Positions 9,138 through 18,131 are shown, numbered from the stretch's first letter. The stretch: DNA of 64,000 nt from Novosphingobium sp. Leaf2 (GCF_001421325.1 NZ_LMJY01000012.1:186001-250000); one strand, 5' to 3'. Program-made: numbers and translations. Notes: generated from the sequence alone by a model not told the origin.

Positions 9138-10610
9138 ATGAACACCTCTCCCCTCGCGCGGTATCGCGCCGAATGGTTCACCAGCGCGGCAGACTTGCGG
9201 CGCGATGTGCTGGCCGGAATGGTCGGCACCTTTGCGCTCATCCCGGAAGTCATCGCCTTTTCCTTCGTCGCGGGGATCGACCCGGAAGTGGGCCTGTTCG
9301 CTTCCTTCGTGATCGGCATCGTCATCGCCTTTGCCGGCGGGCGTCCGGCGATGATCTCGGGCGCGGCGGGTTCCGTGGCGCTGGTGGCCGCAGCGCTGGT
9401 CCACAGTCACGGCCTGCAATACCTCTTGGCGGCAACGCTGCTGGCGGGGATGTTGCAGATCATGTTCGGGCTGGTGAAGCTGGACGTGCTGCTGCGTTTC
9501 GTTTCTCGCTCCGTGCGCACCGGTTTCGTCAATGCGCTGGCGATCCTGATCTTCTCCGCGCAAGTGCCACAGATGCTGGACGTGACCTGGCACACCTACG
9601 CCATGATCGCGGGGGGTCTGGCGATCATCTATCTGCTGCCGCGGGTGACCACGGCCATCCCCTCACCGCTGATCTGCATCGTGGTGCTGACCGCGATCAG
9701 CATCGCGTTTCCGATGCCGATCCACACCGTTGCCGACCTTGGCCGGTTGCCCGCTGCGCTCCCGTCGTTCACGCTGCCGGACTTGCCGTTCACCCTGCAA
9801 ACTCTGCGGATCATCGCGCCGTACGCGTTCGCCATGGCCGCTGTGGGCCTGCTGGAATCGATGATGACTGCGCGCGTTGTCGATGACCTGACCGAAAGCA
9901 CCAGTTCCAAGGCGCGCGAGTGCACCGGCCTTGGCCTCGCCAACGTTGCCGCCGGGCTATTCGGCGGGATCGCCGGCTGCGGGATGATCGGCCAGACGGT
10001 GGGCAACGTGCGGTACGGCGGGCGTGGCCGTGCTTCCACACTGGTCGCCGGCGTGTTCCTGCTCGTGGTGATGGTGCCGCTGCGTCCCTGGGCGGCGCAA
10101 GTGCCGGTGGCCGCGCTGGTGGCGATCATGATCATGGTCTCTGTCAGCACGTTCTCCTGGCGCTCACTGGCCGACCTGGCGCGCCATCCCAAGGTGTCTG
10201 GCGTGGTGATGCTCGCCACCGTGGCGGTTACCGTCGCCACGCATGATTTGTCGGCGGGCGTGGCCGTCGGCGTGTTGCTCAGCGGCGTGTTCTTCGCGTT
10301 CAAGGTAACCCGGCTGATGCGCGTGACGGTCGATTACGAGGCGCAAACGGATACGCGGGTCTACACCGTCTCGGGCCAGATCTTCTTTGCCAGCGCCGAG
10401 ATTTTTGCCGACCATTTCGACCTGCGTGACACCGCGCGCGCGGTGCGCATCGACCTGACGGCAGCGCACTTGTGGGATGTGACGGCGGTGGGCGCGCTGG
10501 AAGATGTGGTAACCAAAATGCGCGCGCACGGTATCGCGGTGGACCTGATCGGCATGAACCAGGCGAGCGCGGTGCTGGTGGACCGGCACGCCCCGCTCGT
10601 CATGGCCTGA
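9138..10610 (+). CDS. SulP family inorganic anion (sulfate) permease
   Basis: A 490-aa inner-membrane transporter with many hydrophobic spans (about residues 25-400) and a C-terminal STAS domain (about 405-490). The SulP core is visible in FALIPEVIAFSFVAGIDPEVGL and in GLANVAAGLFGGIAGCGMIGQT. Family members move sulfate, bicarbonate or related anions; SulP proteins of this subtype are not always sulfate transporters. A sulfate role is supported, though not proved, by the sulfate-reduction operon 2 kb downstream. The ATG at 9138 is the only sensible start and has a weak ribosome-binding site, which fits control by the structured leader. It is convergent with the GGDEF gene, 6 bp away. Confidence 0.88.
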   Translation: MNTSPLARYRAEWFTSAADLRRDVLAGMVGTFALIPEVIAFSFVAGIDPEVGLFASFVIGIVIAFAGGRPAMISGAAGSVALVAAALVHSHGLQYLLAATLLAGMLQIMFGLVKLDVLLRFVSRSVRTGFVNALAILIFSAQVPQMLDVTWHTYAMIAGGLAIIYLLPRVTTAIPSPLICIVVLTAISIAFPMPIHTVADLGRLPAALPSFTLPDLPFTLQTLRIIAPYAFAMAAVGLLESMMTARVVDDLTESTSSKARECTGLGLANVAAGLFGGIAGCGMIGQTVGNVRYGGRGRASTLVAGVFLLVVMVPLRPWAAQVPVAALVAIMIMVSVSTFSWRSLADLARHPKVSGVVMLATVAVTVATHDLSAGVAVGVLLSGVFFAFKVTRLMRVTVDYEAQTDTRVYTVSGQIFFASAEIFADHFDLRDTARAVRIDLTAAHLWDVTAVGALEDVVTKMRAHGIAVDLIGMNQASAVLVDRHAPLVMA

Positions 10611-10616
10611 AGGCTG

Positions 10617-11534
10617 CTACCCGACAGCCAGCCGCACAGGCTTTTCCATTTCCAGCCGGTTGCGGCCCTTGGCCTTGGCGACGAACAGCGCCATTTCCGC
10701 CCGCTCCAGAGTGGAATCCAGACTGTTCTCGATCCGCGCTACGCTGGCGCTGGCAGTCATCGCAAAGTGGCTGGCCTCCACCGTCTGCTTCAGGTCGGCA
10801 AGCGTCGTGACCACGCGGCGGCAGATGGCCTCCGCCTCCGCCGGGGTGACGCGCGGCAGCAGCACTGCGAACCGTTCCGAGCCGATGCGCGAGATGATGT
10901 CCTCGCTGCGCAGCATATCACGCAGCAGGTCGGCGAACACGGTGAGCACGGTATCGCCCGCTCCCTGGCCGTACTGCATATTGATGGTGCGGAAAAAATC
11001 GATGCTGAACAGGCCGAGGCACCCATCCATCTTCGCCTCGATCATGTGCTGCAGCATCGAAATGAATGCGGCACGGTTGGTGAGCCCTGTGAGCGGATCG
11101 GTGTAGGTGGCGGTGAACAGCCGCTCGCCCAAAGTGCGCAACTCGTCCACGTTGCGCATGATGCCAAGCGCCCCATAAGGCGCGCCATCGTGGCGCAGCA
11201 GCGCGCGCAAGCGGATCTCGAACCAGCGCCTGCGATCATCATGGGTGACGGCGGGAAATTCCACCCACCCCGTATCCTCGCCCGCCAGAGCACCGGAGAG
11301 AGCGCGCGACACGCTCTGGCGCGCATCGGGCGACACCAGATCGAGAAGGTGTGTGCCGATGGCCGCGCCGGATTCACCCCGCGTAACAGCGGCGCTCAGC
11401 CCCAGTTCGCTGATCGCAACAGTGGCGTGGACGATGAAGCCCTTTGCATCGGTTTTGAGGATCACGTCGGTCGTACTCTCGGCCAGCATGCCGTAGAGGA
11501 CCGAGCTTTCCTGGAACGTGAAGTTCATGCCCAT
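10617..11534 (-). CDS. PAS-GGDEF domain protein, probably catalytically inactive
   Basis: A 305-aa cytoplasmic protein with an N-terminal PAS-like sensor (about residues 5-125) and a C-terminal GGDEF domain (about 140-300) marked by DPLTGLTNRAAF and ALFVAKAKGRNRL. The signature motif reads GSERF (residues 218-222) instead of GGDEF/GGEEF, and the first metal-site motif reads SIDFFRTIN instead of DIDxFKxxN. Both metal-binding positions are therefore altered, so cyclic-di-GMP synthesis is unlikely; it may be a receptor or regulator. The frame extends upstream of 11534, but the translation there looks non-coding and two ATGs (11534, 11528) follow GGGGCG. The 222 bp upstream are unusually AT-rich. 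Confidence 0.85.
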   Translation of the reverse strand: MGMNFTFQESSVLYGMLAESTTDVILKTDAKGFIVHATVAISELGLSAAVTRGESGAAIGTHLLDLVSPDARQSVSRALSGALAGEDTGWVEFPAVTHDDRRRWFEIRLRALLRHDGAPYGALGIMRNVDELRTLGERLFTATYTDPLTGLTNRAAFISMLQHMIEAKMDGCLGLFSIDFFRTINMQYGQGAGDTVLTVFADLLRDMLRSEDIISRIGSERFAVLLPRVTPAEAEAICRRVVTTLADLKQTVEASHFAMTASASVARIENSLDSTLERAEMALFVAKAKGRNRLEMEKPVRLAVG

Positions 11535-11756
11535 GCCCAAGCGCCCCGGTTCGTCCCTGAGACCATTATATGGCTTGCCAACCGTTATGCCGACATCGCC
11601 ACCCTGCCTTTTAAATATACCAATCCAACCCAAACATTAATATCTTTAACCATAAATTTACAAATAAATTCAAAGTTATAGACGTAAGCTAACGCATTTT
11701 ACATTGGCTGCTTTTTGTTAAAGGAGCCGGCACCAGCGCTGTTATTCGCGTTAATC

Positions 11757-12434
11757 CTACAACTCGATCATTATCCTGACTTTTTCCGGAGCGGTTTCGA
11801 CCACGGCAGCGATCTGTTCGCGGCAGCGGGCGATAAGGTCGCTTAATCCCGGCACCGCCCGGTTTGGCCGCAGATCGGCGACATCCACCCCCAGTTCCTG
11901 TGCGATTGCCTCCACGCGCTCCTCGATCGGCCGCGCGCGCCCCTGCTCCCACGCCCAAACCGTGGGTTTAGACACACCCAACCGACTCGCCAGTTCGCCT
12001 TGCGTCAAGCCGCGCAGCTTGCGCAGGCGATGCAGGCGCTCGCCCAGGCTTTCGCCGCCCATCGCGGCGGGCGCGTCCGGCACCGGCGCCGGGCCCAGAC
12101 CCAGTTCCGTCTGCACGGCGCTGCGCAGGGCCGCCGCGCTGAGTGTTGCGGGCGGGATGGGAGTCTCGAACGCGCAGCCATACAGGTGACCACTGGCCCA
12201 CACCACGCGCGCGCGCGTTTGTGGGGCACCGGGAAGTTCCAGGTCGATCCCCTCCCCCACGTCCAGGTCGATCCGGCTTTCGAGCAACACGCCGGTTTGT
12301 GAAAAGTTGTGCACGCGCACTTGCGCTTCGGCGCCGGACGCCAGCGCCCCTTGCGTCTCCAGCATCAACCGGCGGCGCTCGGCGCGGGGCCGGCCGGGTT
12401 CACTCGTCTCGATAAATTGCGCCGCTACGGGCAT
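11757..12434 (-). CDS. PilZ domain - XRE helix-turn-helix regulator
   Basis: A 225-aa two-domain protein. Residues about 15-95 form a PilZ domain with both parts of the cyclic-di-GMP site: RAERR (R17/R21) and NFSQTG (N43-G48). Residues about 129-190 form an XRE-type helix-turn-helix (LRKLRGLTQGELASRLGVSK, then TVWAWEQG). The inferred role is a DNA-binding regulator whose activity responds to c-di-GMP. It is adjacent to the GGDEF-like gene on the same strand but separated by 222 bp of AT-rich DNA, so co-transcription is uncertain. The C-terminal 35 residues are unassigned. Confidence 0.85.
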   Translation of the reverse strand: MPVAAQFIETSEPGRPRAERRRLMLETQGALASGAEAQVRVHNFSQTGVLLESRIDLDVGEGIDLELPGAPQTRARVVWASGHLYGCAFETPIPPATLSAAALRSAVQTELGLGPAPVPDAPAAMGGESLGERLHRLRKLRGLTQGELASRLGVSKPTVWAWEQGRARPIEERVEAIAQELGVDVADLRPNRAVPGLSDLIARCREQIAAVVETAPEKVRIMIEL

Positions 12435-12547
12435 CGCGCCATCTCCTTGATTGCGCGAAAGTCCAATAGTGCGGTTAACATTTGGTTAGAGAACGGCCTA
12501 ATGAACCTCCCGTCCCGGCAATTAAGGTTTGCGGGCAGCGCCGGCTA

Positions 12548-12713
12548 TTAGGCGGCGTGGACAAATTCGGCATCGCCACGACTGGAGGCAAAAGCCGTCA
12601 GTTCAAGGAGGCGAGGTGATAGAATATGTCGATATTTCGAGCCGAGCCGACGCGGAAGTGGCGGCTTTTGGTCCAGCCCCTTCGGGATCGCGGAATCTGT
12701 CCACGCCGCCTAA
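12548..12713. repeat. Hairpin (MITE-like) repeat element, short copy
   Basis: A 166-bp element with imperfect inverted ends of about 24 bp (TTAGGCGGCGTGGACA... on the left, its complement on the right, 22 of 24 matching). A second internal inverted pair (GGCAAAAGCC near the left, GGCTTTTGG near the right) lets the whole unit fold into one long hairpin. TA flanks the GGCGGC/GCCGCC ends on both sides. It is about 96% identical to the matching parts of the element at 48177-48447 but lacks about 100 bp there. It has no convincing gene. It occupies the middle of the 355-bp gap between the PilZ-XRE gene and cobA; I see nothing else in that gap. Confidence 0.85.
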
Positions 12714-12789
12714 CGCGTAAAGATGGACTTAGCCCCGGCAAAGCCATTCTGACTGGCACCTTGGGGGCAGCGGGGCCATCTGCGCTGTC

Positions 12790-13578
12790 ATGGTAGCTAC
12801 CCTTCCTTCCGACCGTTCCCCCGTTATCGGCACCGTCTGGCTGGTGGGCGCGGGCCCCGGCGACCCTGACCTGCTGACGCTGCGCGCGGCGCGGCTGATC
12901 ATGGGTGCGTCGCTGATCGTGCATGACGGGCTGGTCGATGGGGCGATCTTGTCGATGGCCCGGCCCTCGGCCCGGCTGGTGTCGGTCGCCAAAAGCCGTT
13001 CGCGCCACACGATGAAGCAGGATGACATCAACGCCTTGCTGGTGCGTGAAGCGCTTGCCGGCCACGACGTGGTGCGGCTGAAAGGCGGCGACCCGTTCGT
13101 GTTCGGACGCGGCGGCGAAGAGGCGCAGGCGTGTCGTGCCGCCGGTGTTCCGGTCGAGATCGTGCCGGGCATATCGTCGGCGATGGGCGCGGCAGCAGCC
13201 GCGCAGATCCCGCTCACCCACCGCGATCATGCTTCGATCGTCACATTCGTGGCCGGGCAGTGCAAGGGGCTTTCGGATCAGGACTGGTCCGGGCTTGCCG
13301 GGCATGGCCGCACGCTGGTGATCTTCATGGGGCTGGCCACCGCGGCGCAGATTTCCGACAAGCTGATCGCAGATGGGCTGGCGCCCGATGTGCCGGTGGC
13401 GGTGATCGAAAAGGCCACCCGCCCCGATATGCGGGTGCTGCGCGCGCCGCTGGCCGGGCTTGCCGATCTTGTGGACAGGGAAAGGGTGCAAAGCCCGGCG
13501 CTTATCGTTATCGGCGCGGTGGCCGCACAGGCGGCGGACAACACCATTTGCGCAACCGCGCTGGAGGCTATGCAGTGA
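12790..13578 (+). CDS. cobA: Uroporphyrinogen-III C-methyltransferase
   Basis: A 262-aa SAM-dependent methyltransferase that converts uroporphyrinogen III to precorrin-2, on the route to siroheme and cobalamin. Family motifs are VWLVGAGPGDPDLLTLRA near the N-terminus and RLKGGDPFVFGRGGEE about 30% in, plus VPGISSAMGAAA. It lacks the dehydrogenase/ferrochelatase domain of CysG, so those steps must be elsewhere. It opens a tightly overlapping operon with sulfite reductase, whose cofactor is siroheme; this context favours the siroheme role. The next gene starts with a GTG overlapping its stop. Confidence 0.95.
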   Translation: MVATLPSDRSPVIGTVWLVGAGPGDPDLLTLRAARLIMGASLIVHDGLVDGAILSMARPSARLVSVAKSRSRHTMKQDDINALLVREALAGHDVVRLKGGDPFVFGRGGEEAQACRAAGVPVEIVPGISSAMGAAAAAQIPLTHRDHASIVTFVAGQCKGLSDQDWSGLAGHGRTLVIFMGLATAAQISDKLIADGLAPDVPVAVIEKATRPDMRVLRAPLAGLADLVDRERVQSPALIVIGAVAAQAADNTICATALEAMQ

Positions 13579-13871
13579 AGATCCTGACGGGCAACGACCT
13601 CAAGAGCGGGGCGGTGGTCTGGTGGACTGGCGTGGGCTGGTCGCTCGATGTGAACGATTCGGCGGACGTAGGCGATCATGGCGCCGCGATCATCGCACGT
13701 GAGGAAGGCGCGCAGAACGTGTTCGCGGCCTACGTCGTCGATGGCGCCAGAACCGACGAGGGTGTGCGCCCCTCGCACATCAAGGAGCGTATCCGCGCGC
13801 TGGGCCCCACCGTGCGCCCCGACCTGACGCTCAAGCCGTCCGACCCCGAAGCCGTGAACTGGGTGATCTGA
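13575..13871 (+). CDS. DUF2849 protein of the sulfite reduction operon
   Basis: A 98-aa protein beginning at GTG 13575, which forms a GTGA overlap with the cobA stop; its own TGA overlaps the ATG of cysI (TGATG). The sequence (KILTGNDLKSGAVVWW at the start, SHIKERIRALGPTVRPDL near the end) matches the DUF2849 family, found in alphaproteobacteria between siroheme and sulfite reductase genes. No catalytic motif is visible. Its fixed position suggests a role in assembly or function of sulfite reductase, but this is inference. Confidence 0.88.
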   Translation: MKILTGNDLKSGAVVWWTGVGWSLDVNDSADVGDHGAAIIAREEGAQNVFAAYVVDGARTDEGVRPSHIKERIRALGPTVRPDLTLKPSDPEAVNWVI

Positions 13872-15505
13872 TGTACAAGTACGACGAATACGACCACCAG
13901 ATGGTCGCCACCCGGGTCGAGGAATTTCGCGACCAGGTGCGCCGCCGCATCTCCGGCGAGTTGACCGAGGACCAGTTCAAGCCGCTGCGCCTGCAGAACG
14001 GGCTGTATCTGCAACTGCACGCCTACATGCTGCGCGTGGCGATCCCTTATGGGACGCTGAGCGGCGCGCAGATGCATCTGCTGGGCGACATTGCCGACAA
14101 GTACGACCGGGGCTACGGCCATTTCACCACGCGGCAGAACATCCAGTACAACTGGATCAAGCTGGACCAGACGCCCGATGCGCTGGCCGAACTGGCGACG
14201 GTGGAAATGCACGCCATCCAGACCAGCGGCAACTGCATCCGCAACATCAGTTCCGACCAGTTCGCCGGCGCTGCCGCTGACGAGATCGTCGACCCGCGCC
14301 CTTATGCCGAACTGCTGCGCCAGTGGTCCAGCTTCCACCCGGAATTCCTGGTCCTGCCGCGCAAGTTCAAGATCTGCGTGATCGCATCGGAGACGGACCG
14401 CGCGGCGATGCGCCTGCACGATATCGGCATCAAGATCGTGCGCAACGATGCCGGAGAGCTTGGCGCGCAGTTCTATGCCGGCGGCGGCATGGGCCGCACC
14501 CCGATGATCGCACCGATGATCCGCGATTTCGTGCCGCTGGACCAGCTGATTACGTTTTCCGAGGCATGCCTGCGCGTCTACAACCGCTATGGCCGGCGCG
14601 ACAACAAGTACAAGGCGCGCATCAAGATCCTGGTCCACGAACTGGGCCGCGACGAATACGTGCGCCAGGTGGAGGAGGAATTCGCGCACCTGCTCACCCA
14701 GCCGATCGAGCCGCCGCTGGCCGAGCTGGAGCGGATCAGGGCGCACTTCACAGACCCCGCGTTCGATCCGTCCGCACCGGATGATCTGGACTTGTCGGAC
14801 CCCGATTTCCGCCTGTGGGTGGAACGTAACACCACGGCGCACAAGCAGCCCGGCTATGTGATCGCCACGATCAGCCTCAAGCCCATCGGCGGCATCCCCG
14901 GTGATGCCAGCGCTGACCAGATCCGCCTGATGGCGCAGCTGGGCCGCGATTACAGCTTCGATGAACTGCGCGTCACCCATGCCCAGAACATCGTGCTGCC
15001 GCATGTGCGCAAGGCAGACCTGCATACCGTGTGGCAGGCGCTGGACGGGGCCGGCCTTGCTACGCCGAACCTGGACATGGTGGGCGACATCATCGCCTGC
15101 CCCGGCCTTGATTATTGCAGCCTTGCCAACGCGCGCTCCATCCCCCTGGCGCAGAAGATCTCGCAGCGGTTCGCCAGCCCCGAAAAGCAGGCCGAGATCG
15201 GCGAGCTGAAGGTCAAGATTTCGGGCTGCATCAACGCCTGTGGCCACCATCATGCCGGGCACATCGGCATTCTTGGCGTCGACAAGAAAGGGCTGGAAAA
15301 CTACCAGCTCTCGTTCGGCGGCAGCGAAGGTGCGGACACCTCGCTTGCCCGGATCACCGGCCCCGGCTTTACCGAGGATGGCGTGGTCGATGCCGTGGAA
15401 AAGGCCACCCAGGTCTATCTCGCCAACAAGCAGGGCGAGGAGCGTTTCCTCGATACCTACCGCCGCATCGGCATGGATCCGTTCAAGGAGGCCATTTATG
15501 GTTGA
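13871..15505 (+). CDS. cysI: Assimilatory sulfite reductase (siroheme, 4Fe-4S)
   Basis: A 544-aa nitrite/sulfite reductase hemoprotein that reduces sulfite to sulfide. The siroheme/4Fe-4S site is complete: CPGLDYC (C410, C416) and CINAC (C453, C457), followed by GHHHAGHIG. The duplicated ferredoxin-like and 4Fe-4S domains are in the usual order. No flavoprotein partner (CysJ) is present, so the electron donor is probably ferredoxin or another reductase encoded elsewhere. Nitrite reduction is an alternative for this family, but the flanking cysH and DUF934 genes point to sulfite. It overlaps the genes on both sides. Confidence 0.94.
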   Translation: MYKYDEYDHQMVATRVEEFRDQVRRRISGELTEDQFKPLRLQNGLYLQLHAYMLRVAIPYGTLSGAQMHLLGDIADKYDRGYGHFTTRQNIQYNWIKLDQTPDALAELATVEMHAIQTSGNCIRNISSDQFAGAAADEIVDPRPYAELLRQWSSFHPEFLVLPRKFKICVIASETDRAAMRLHDIGIKIVRNDAGELGAQFYAGGGMGRTPMIAPMIRDFVPLDQLITFSEACLRVYNRYGRRDNKYKARIKILVHELGRDEYVRQVEEEFAHLLTQPIEPPLAELERIRAHFTDPAFDPSAPDDLDLSDPDFRLWVERNTTAHKQPGYVIATISLKPIGGIPGDASADQIRLMAQLGRDYSFDELRVTHAQNIVLPHVRKADLHTVWQALDGAGLATPNLDMVGDIIACPGLDYCSLANARSIPLAQKISQRFASPEKQAEIGELKVKISGCINACGHHHAGHIGILGVDKKGLENYQLSFGGSEGADTSLARITGPGFTEDGVVDAVEKATQVYLANKQGEERFLDTYRRIGMDPFKEAIYG

Positions 15506-15932
15506 GGTCCAGTTTCGCTTTCGCGACGACGAGGCTGTCAACGATCCGGCGGTGACGGTGGATTCGTTTGCAGACCAGTCGAACGCCACCGCCGTGCGGA
15601 TCGAGCCGGGTGATGACGCACGCGCGCTGCTGCCCGCGCTGGACCGGATCGCGCTCGTCGAAGTCAATTTCCCGGCATGGACTGACGGGCGCGGCTATTC
15701 CTCGGCACGGATCCTGCGCGAAGCGGGCTACGCCGGCGAACTGCGCGCGGTGGGCGATGTGGTGATCGACATGCTGGGCCATCTGCGGCGCTGCGGCTTC
15801 GACGCCTTCGCGCCTGACAAGCCGCTCAACGAAGCCGATGCCAGTGCTGCATGGTCGCGATGGGACAACGTCTATCAGGCCACCGCCGTGGATGGCCGCC
15901 AGCCGATCTGGGCGAAACGCCACCCGGCGTGA
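15498..15932 (+). CDS. DUF934 protein of the sulfite reduction operon
   Basis: A 144-aa protein that starts at ATG 15498, eight bases inside the end of cysI, and whose TGA overlaps a GTG used by cysH. The frame is open earlier, but this start follows an AAGGAGG site. The central YSSARILREAGYAGELRAVGD motif with a downstream RRCGFDAF is characteristic of DUF934, a family found next to cysI in many proteobacteria lacking cysJ and suspected of delivering electrons or helping assembly. No cofactor motif is visible, so the function remains inferred from context. Confidence 0.9.
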   Translation: MVEVQFRFRDDEAVNDPAVTVDSFADQSNATAVRIEPGDDARALLPALDRIALVEVNFPAWTDGRGYSSARILREAGYAGELRAVGDVVIDMLGHLRRCGFDAFAPDKPLNEADASAAWSRWDNVYQATAVDGRQPIWAKRHPA

Positions 15933-16810
15933 TCCCGATACTTCCGCCCGAAAGCGACATCCCCATGTTCCGTACCGAAGCTGACGACGCTGCCCTGATC
16001 GAAAATGCCGCCGCAGAGGCACGCACCGTTGACCGCATCGACACCGGGGCCCGGTTCGCCGAAGCGGACGCGGCGCGGCTGAACGCGCGCTTCGATGGTT
16101 CGGGCACGCTCGACATGCTGAGCGCGGTTCTGCGCGAAGGGCTGGCGGGTAAAGTGGCTGCGGTATCCAGCTTCGGGGCGGAAAGCGCGGTGCTGCTGCA
16201 TCTGGTCAGCCGGGTGGACCCGTCGCTGCCTGTGCTGTTTCTGGAAACCGGCAAGCATTTCCCCGAAACGCTGGCCTATCGCGATCTGCTGGTCGAACGA
16301 CTAAAGCTGACCAATCTGATCAACCTTGAGCCGGATGCGGCAGAAATCGTCAAGAAGGATGAAAACGGCCTGCGCTGGTCGTGGGATCCCGACGGTTGCT
16401 GCGAGATCCGCAAGGTCAAGCCTCTGGCAAAGGCGCTGGCGGATTTCGACGCCACCTTATCCGGGCGCAAGGCGTTCCAGGCCTCCACCCGCGCGCTGCT
16501 GCCGCGTTTCGAGATCGACGGTACGGATGTGCAGGGGCGCCTCAAGATCAACCCGCTGATCGACTGGACCGCCGAACGCCTCGCCGCCTACGTTGCTGAG
16601 CATGACCTGCCGCCCCATCCGCTGGTGGCGCAAGGCTATCCGTCTATCGGCTGCATGCCGTGCACCAGCATCGTCGCGCCCGGCGAAGACCCACGTTCGG
16701 GCCGGTGGAAGGGTTGGGACAAGACGGAATGCGGCATTCATGTGCCCGGCCAGCCTGACGGCACCACCGCACCCGGTGAATTGCCGCCGGGGTTCGACCC
16801 GGTCTTTTAG
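15929..16810 (+). CDS. cysH: Adenylyl-sulfate (APS) reductase, assimilatory
   Basis: A 293-aa thiol-dependent reductase that makes sulfite. An ATP-pyrophosphatase-like fold is followed by ETGKHFPET and KINPLIDW. The iron-sulfur ligands CC (C157/C158) and CMPC (C242/C245) are present, so it is the 4Fe-4S type that uses APS rather than PAPS; the redox cysteine is in ECGIH (C268). The GTG at 15929 overlaps the DUF934 stop in the same GTGA manner as other genes here; an ATG at 15965 (281 aa) is an equally plausible start. It ends the cobA-to-cysH operon. The sulfate-activating enzymes are not in the window. Confidence 0.93.
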   Translation: MIPILPPESDIPMFRTEADDAALIENAAAEARTVDRIDTGARFAEADAARLNARFDGSGTLDMLSAVLREGLAGKVAAVSSFGAESAVLLHLVSRVDPSLPVLFLETGKHFPETLAYRDLLVERLKLTNLINLEPDAAEIVKKDENGLRWSWDPDGCCEIRKVKPLAKALADFDATLSGRKAFQASTRALLPRFEIDGTDVQGRLKINPLIDWTAERLAAYVAEHDLPPHPLVAQGYPSIGCMPCTSIVAPGEDPRSGRWKGWDKTECGIHVPGQPDGTTAPGELPPGFDPVF

Positions 16811-16936
16811 CCGCACGTTGCGCGTCTTCCGGCAAGGCATGCACAAATCGCAAACGGCAGGCTCTTCACGGCGTGCGATCCATCGCTAGATGGGGCATAT
16901 GAGATATTGCGCTGCAGCATTGCCGATCGGACGACC

Positions 16937-18121
16937 ATGACCACCCGCACCACCCACCCCGCCCTGGTAACGCTGGCGCTGGCCATGGGCGCCTTCGCTA
17001 TCGGCACTACCGAATTCGCCGCGATGAGCCTTGTGCCGTTTTTCGCGCGCGACCTGCACATTACCGAGCCGCAGGCCGGCCACGCTATCAGCGCTTATGC
17101 GCTGGGCGTGGTGGTGGGCGCCCCTGTCATTGCCGTGCTGGCCGCCAAGATCGAGCGGCGCACGCTGCTGATCGGGTTGATGGCGCTGTTCGCGATCGGC
17201 AATGGCGTGTCCGCTCTTGCCCCCAGTTATCCCATGCTGCTGGTGTTCCGCTTTTTGAGCGGGCTGCCGCATGGCGCATACTTCGGCATCGCCGCCTTGG
17301 TCGCCGCCTCGCTGGTGCCGGACAACAAGCGGGCGCAGTCCGTCGCGATGGTGATGTCCGGGTTGACGGTGGCGACGATCATCGGCGTGCCGTTGGCGAA
17401 CTGGCTGGGCCAGGCGCTGGGCTGGCGCAGTGGCTTTGCGGTGGTCTCCGTGCTCGCTCTGGTCACGATGGCACTAGTCGCCCTGTTCGCGCCGCGCCAG
17501 CCGGCGAACGCCAACGCCAGTCCTTTGCGCGAACTGGGCGCGTTGCGCCGCCCGCAGGTTCTGCTCACCCTGCTGACCGGCGCGGTAGGCTTTGGCGGCC
17601 TGTTTTGCGTCTATACCTATGTCGCCTCCACCATGATGGAGGTTACCGGCGTTTCCGAAAAGTGGGTGCCCGCCGTGCTGGCGATCTTTGGCATCGGGAT
17701 GACGGCAGGCAACCTGTTCTGGGCCTGGATGGCCGATCGCGCGCAAAACCGGGCCGCTATTGGCGCGCTACTGTTTAGCGCCGTATCGCTCGCGCTGTTC
17801 TCAGTGTTCGCCGGCAACATCTGGACCTTGTGCGTCGTCGTCCTGCTGATCGGCTTTGGCGGCGGCATCGGCACGGTGTTGCAAACGCGGCTGATGGATG
17901 TAGCCGGAGACGCGCAGGCGCTGGCAGCTGCCGCGCATCACAGCGCCTTCAACACCGCCAATGCGCTGGGTCCGTGGCTGGGCGGCATGGCGATCTCGGC
18001 CGGCTACGGGCTGACCTCCACAGGCTGGATCGGCGCAGCCCTTTCCTTGGGCGGACTGCTTATTTTCCTGTTCACGATATCCCTGCACAAGCAGGATGGA
18101 CTGCGCGCAAGCGTGGCCTGA
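16937..18121 (+). CDS. MFS transporter, AraJ-like drug/sugar efflux family
   Basis: A 394-aa inner-membrane protein with about 12 predicted spans. The N-terminal GAFAIGTTEFAAMSLVPFFA and the GLPHGAYFGIAALVAASLV segment are hallmarks of the DHA1/AraJ subfamily of major facilitator exporters, whose members expel sugars or drugs by proton antiport. The substrate cannot be told from sequence. The frame opens ten codons earlier, but the hydrophobic N-terminus begins properly after ATG 16937. It stands alone, convergent with putA, whose stop is 10 bp from its own. Confidence 0.85.
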   Translation: MTTRTTHPALVTLALAMGAFAIGTTEFAAMSLVPFFARDLHITEPQAGHAISAYALGVVVGAPVIAVLAAKIERRTLLIGLMALFAIGNGVSALAPSYPMLLVFRFLSGLPHGAYFGIAALVAASLVPDNKRAQSVAMVMSGLTVATIIGVPLANWLGQALGWRSGFAVVSVLALVTMALVALFAPRQPANANASPLRELGALRRPQVLLTLLTGAVGFGGLFCVYTYVASTMMEVTGVSEKWVPAVLAIFGIGMTAGNLFWAWMADRAQNRAAIGALLFSAVSLALFSVFAGNIWTLCVVVLLIGFGGGIGTVLQTRLMDVAGDAQALAAAAHHSAFNTANALGPWLGGMAISAGYGLTSTGWIGAALSLGGLLIFLFTISLHKQDGLRASVA

Positions 18122-18131
18122 AGATTACGCC

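Noticed and set aside
12529..12720. Short protein-coding frame in the short repeat copy.
   Set aside because: It is produced by the inverted-repeat sequence; differences between the copies do not look like protein-level conservation and no ribosome-binding site is present.
13730..15667. 645-aa minus-strand frame opposite cysI.
   Set aside because: Antisense shadow of a conserved sulfite reductase with intact catalytic cysteines.
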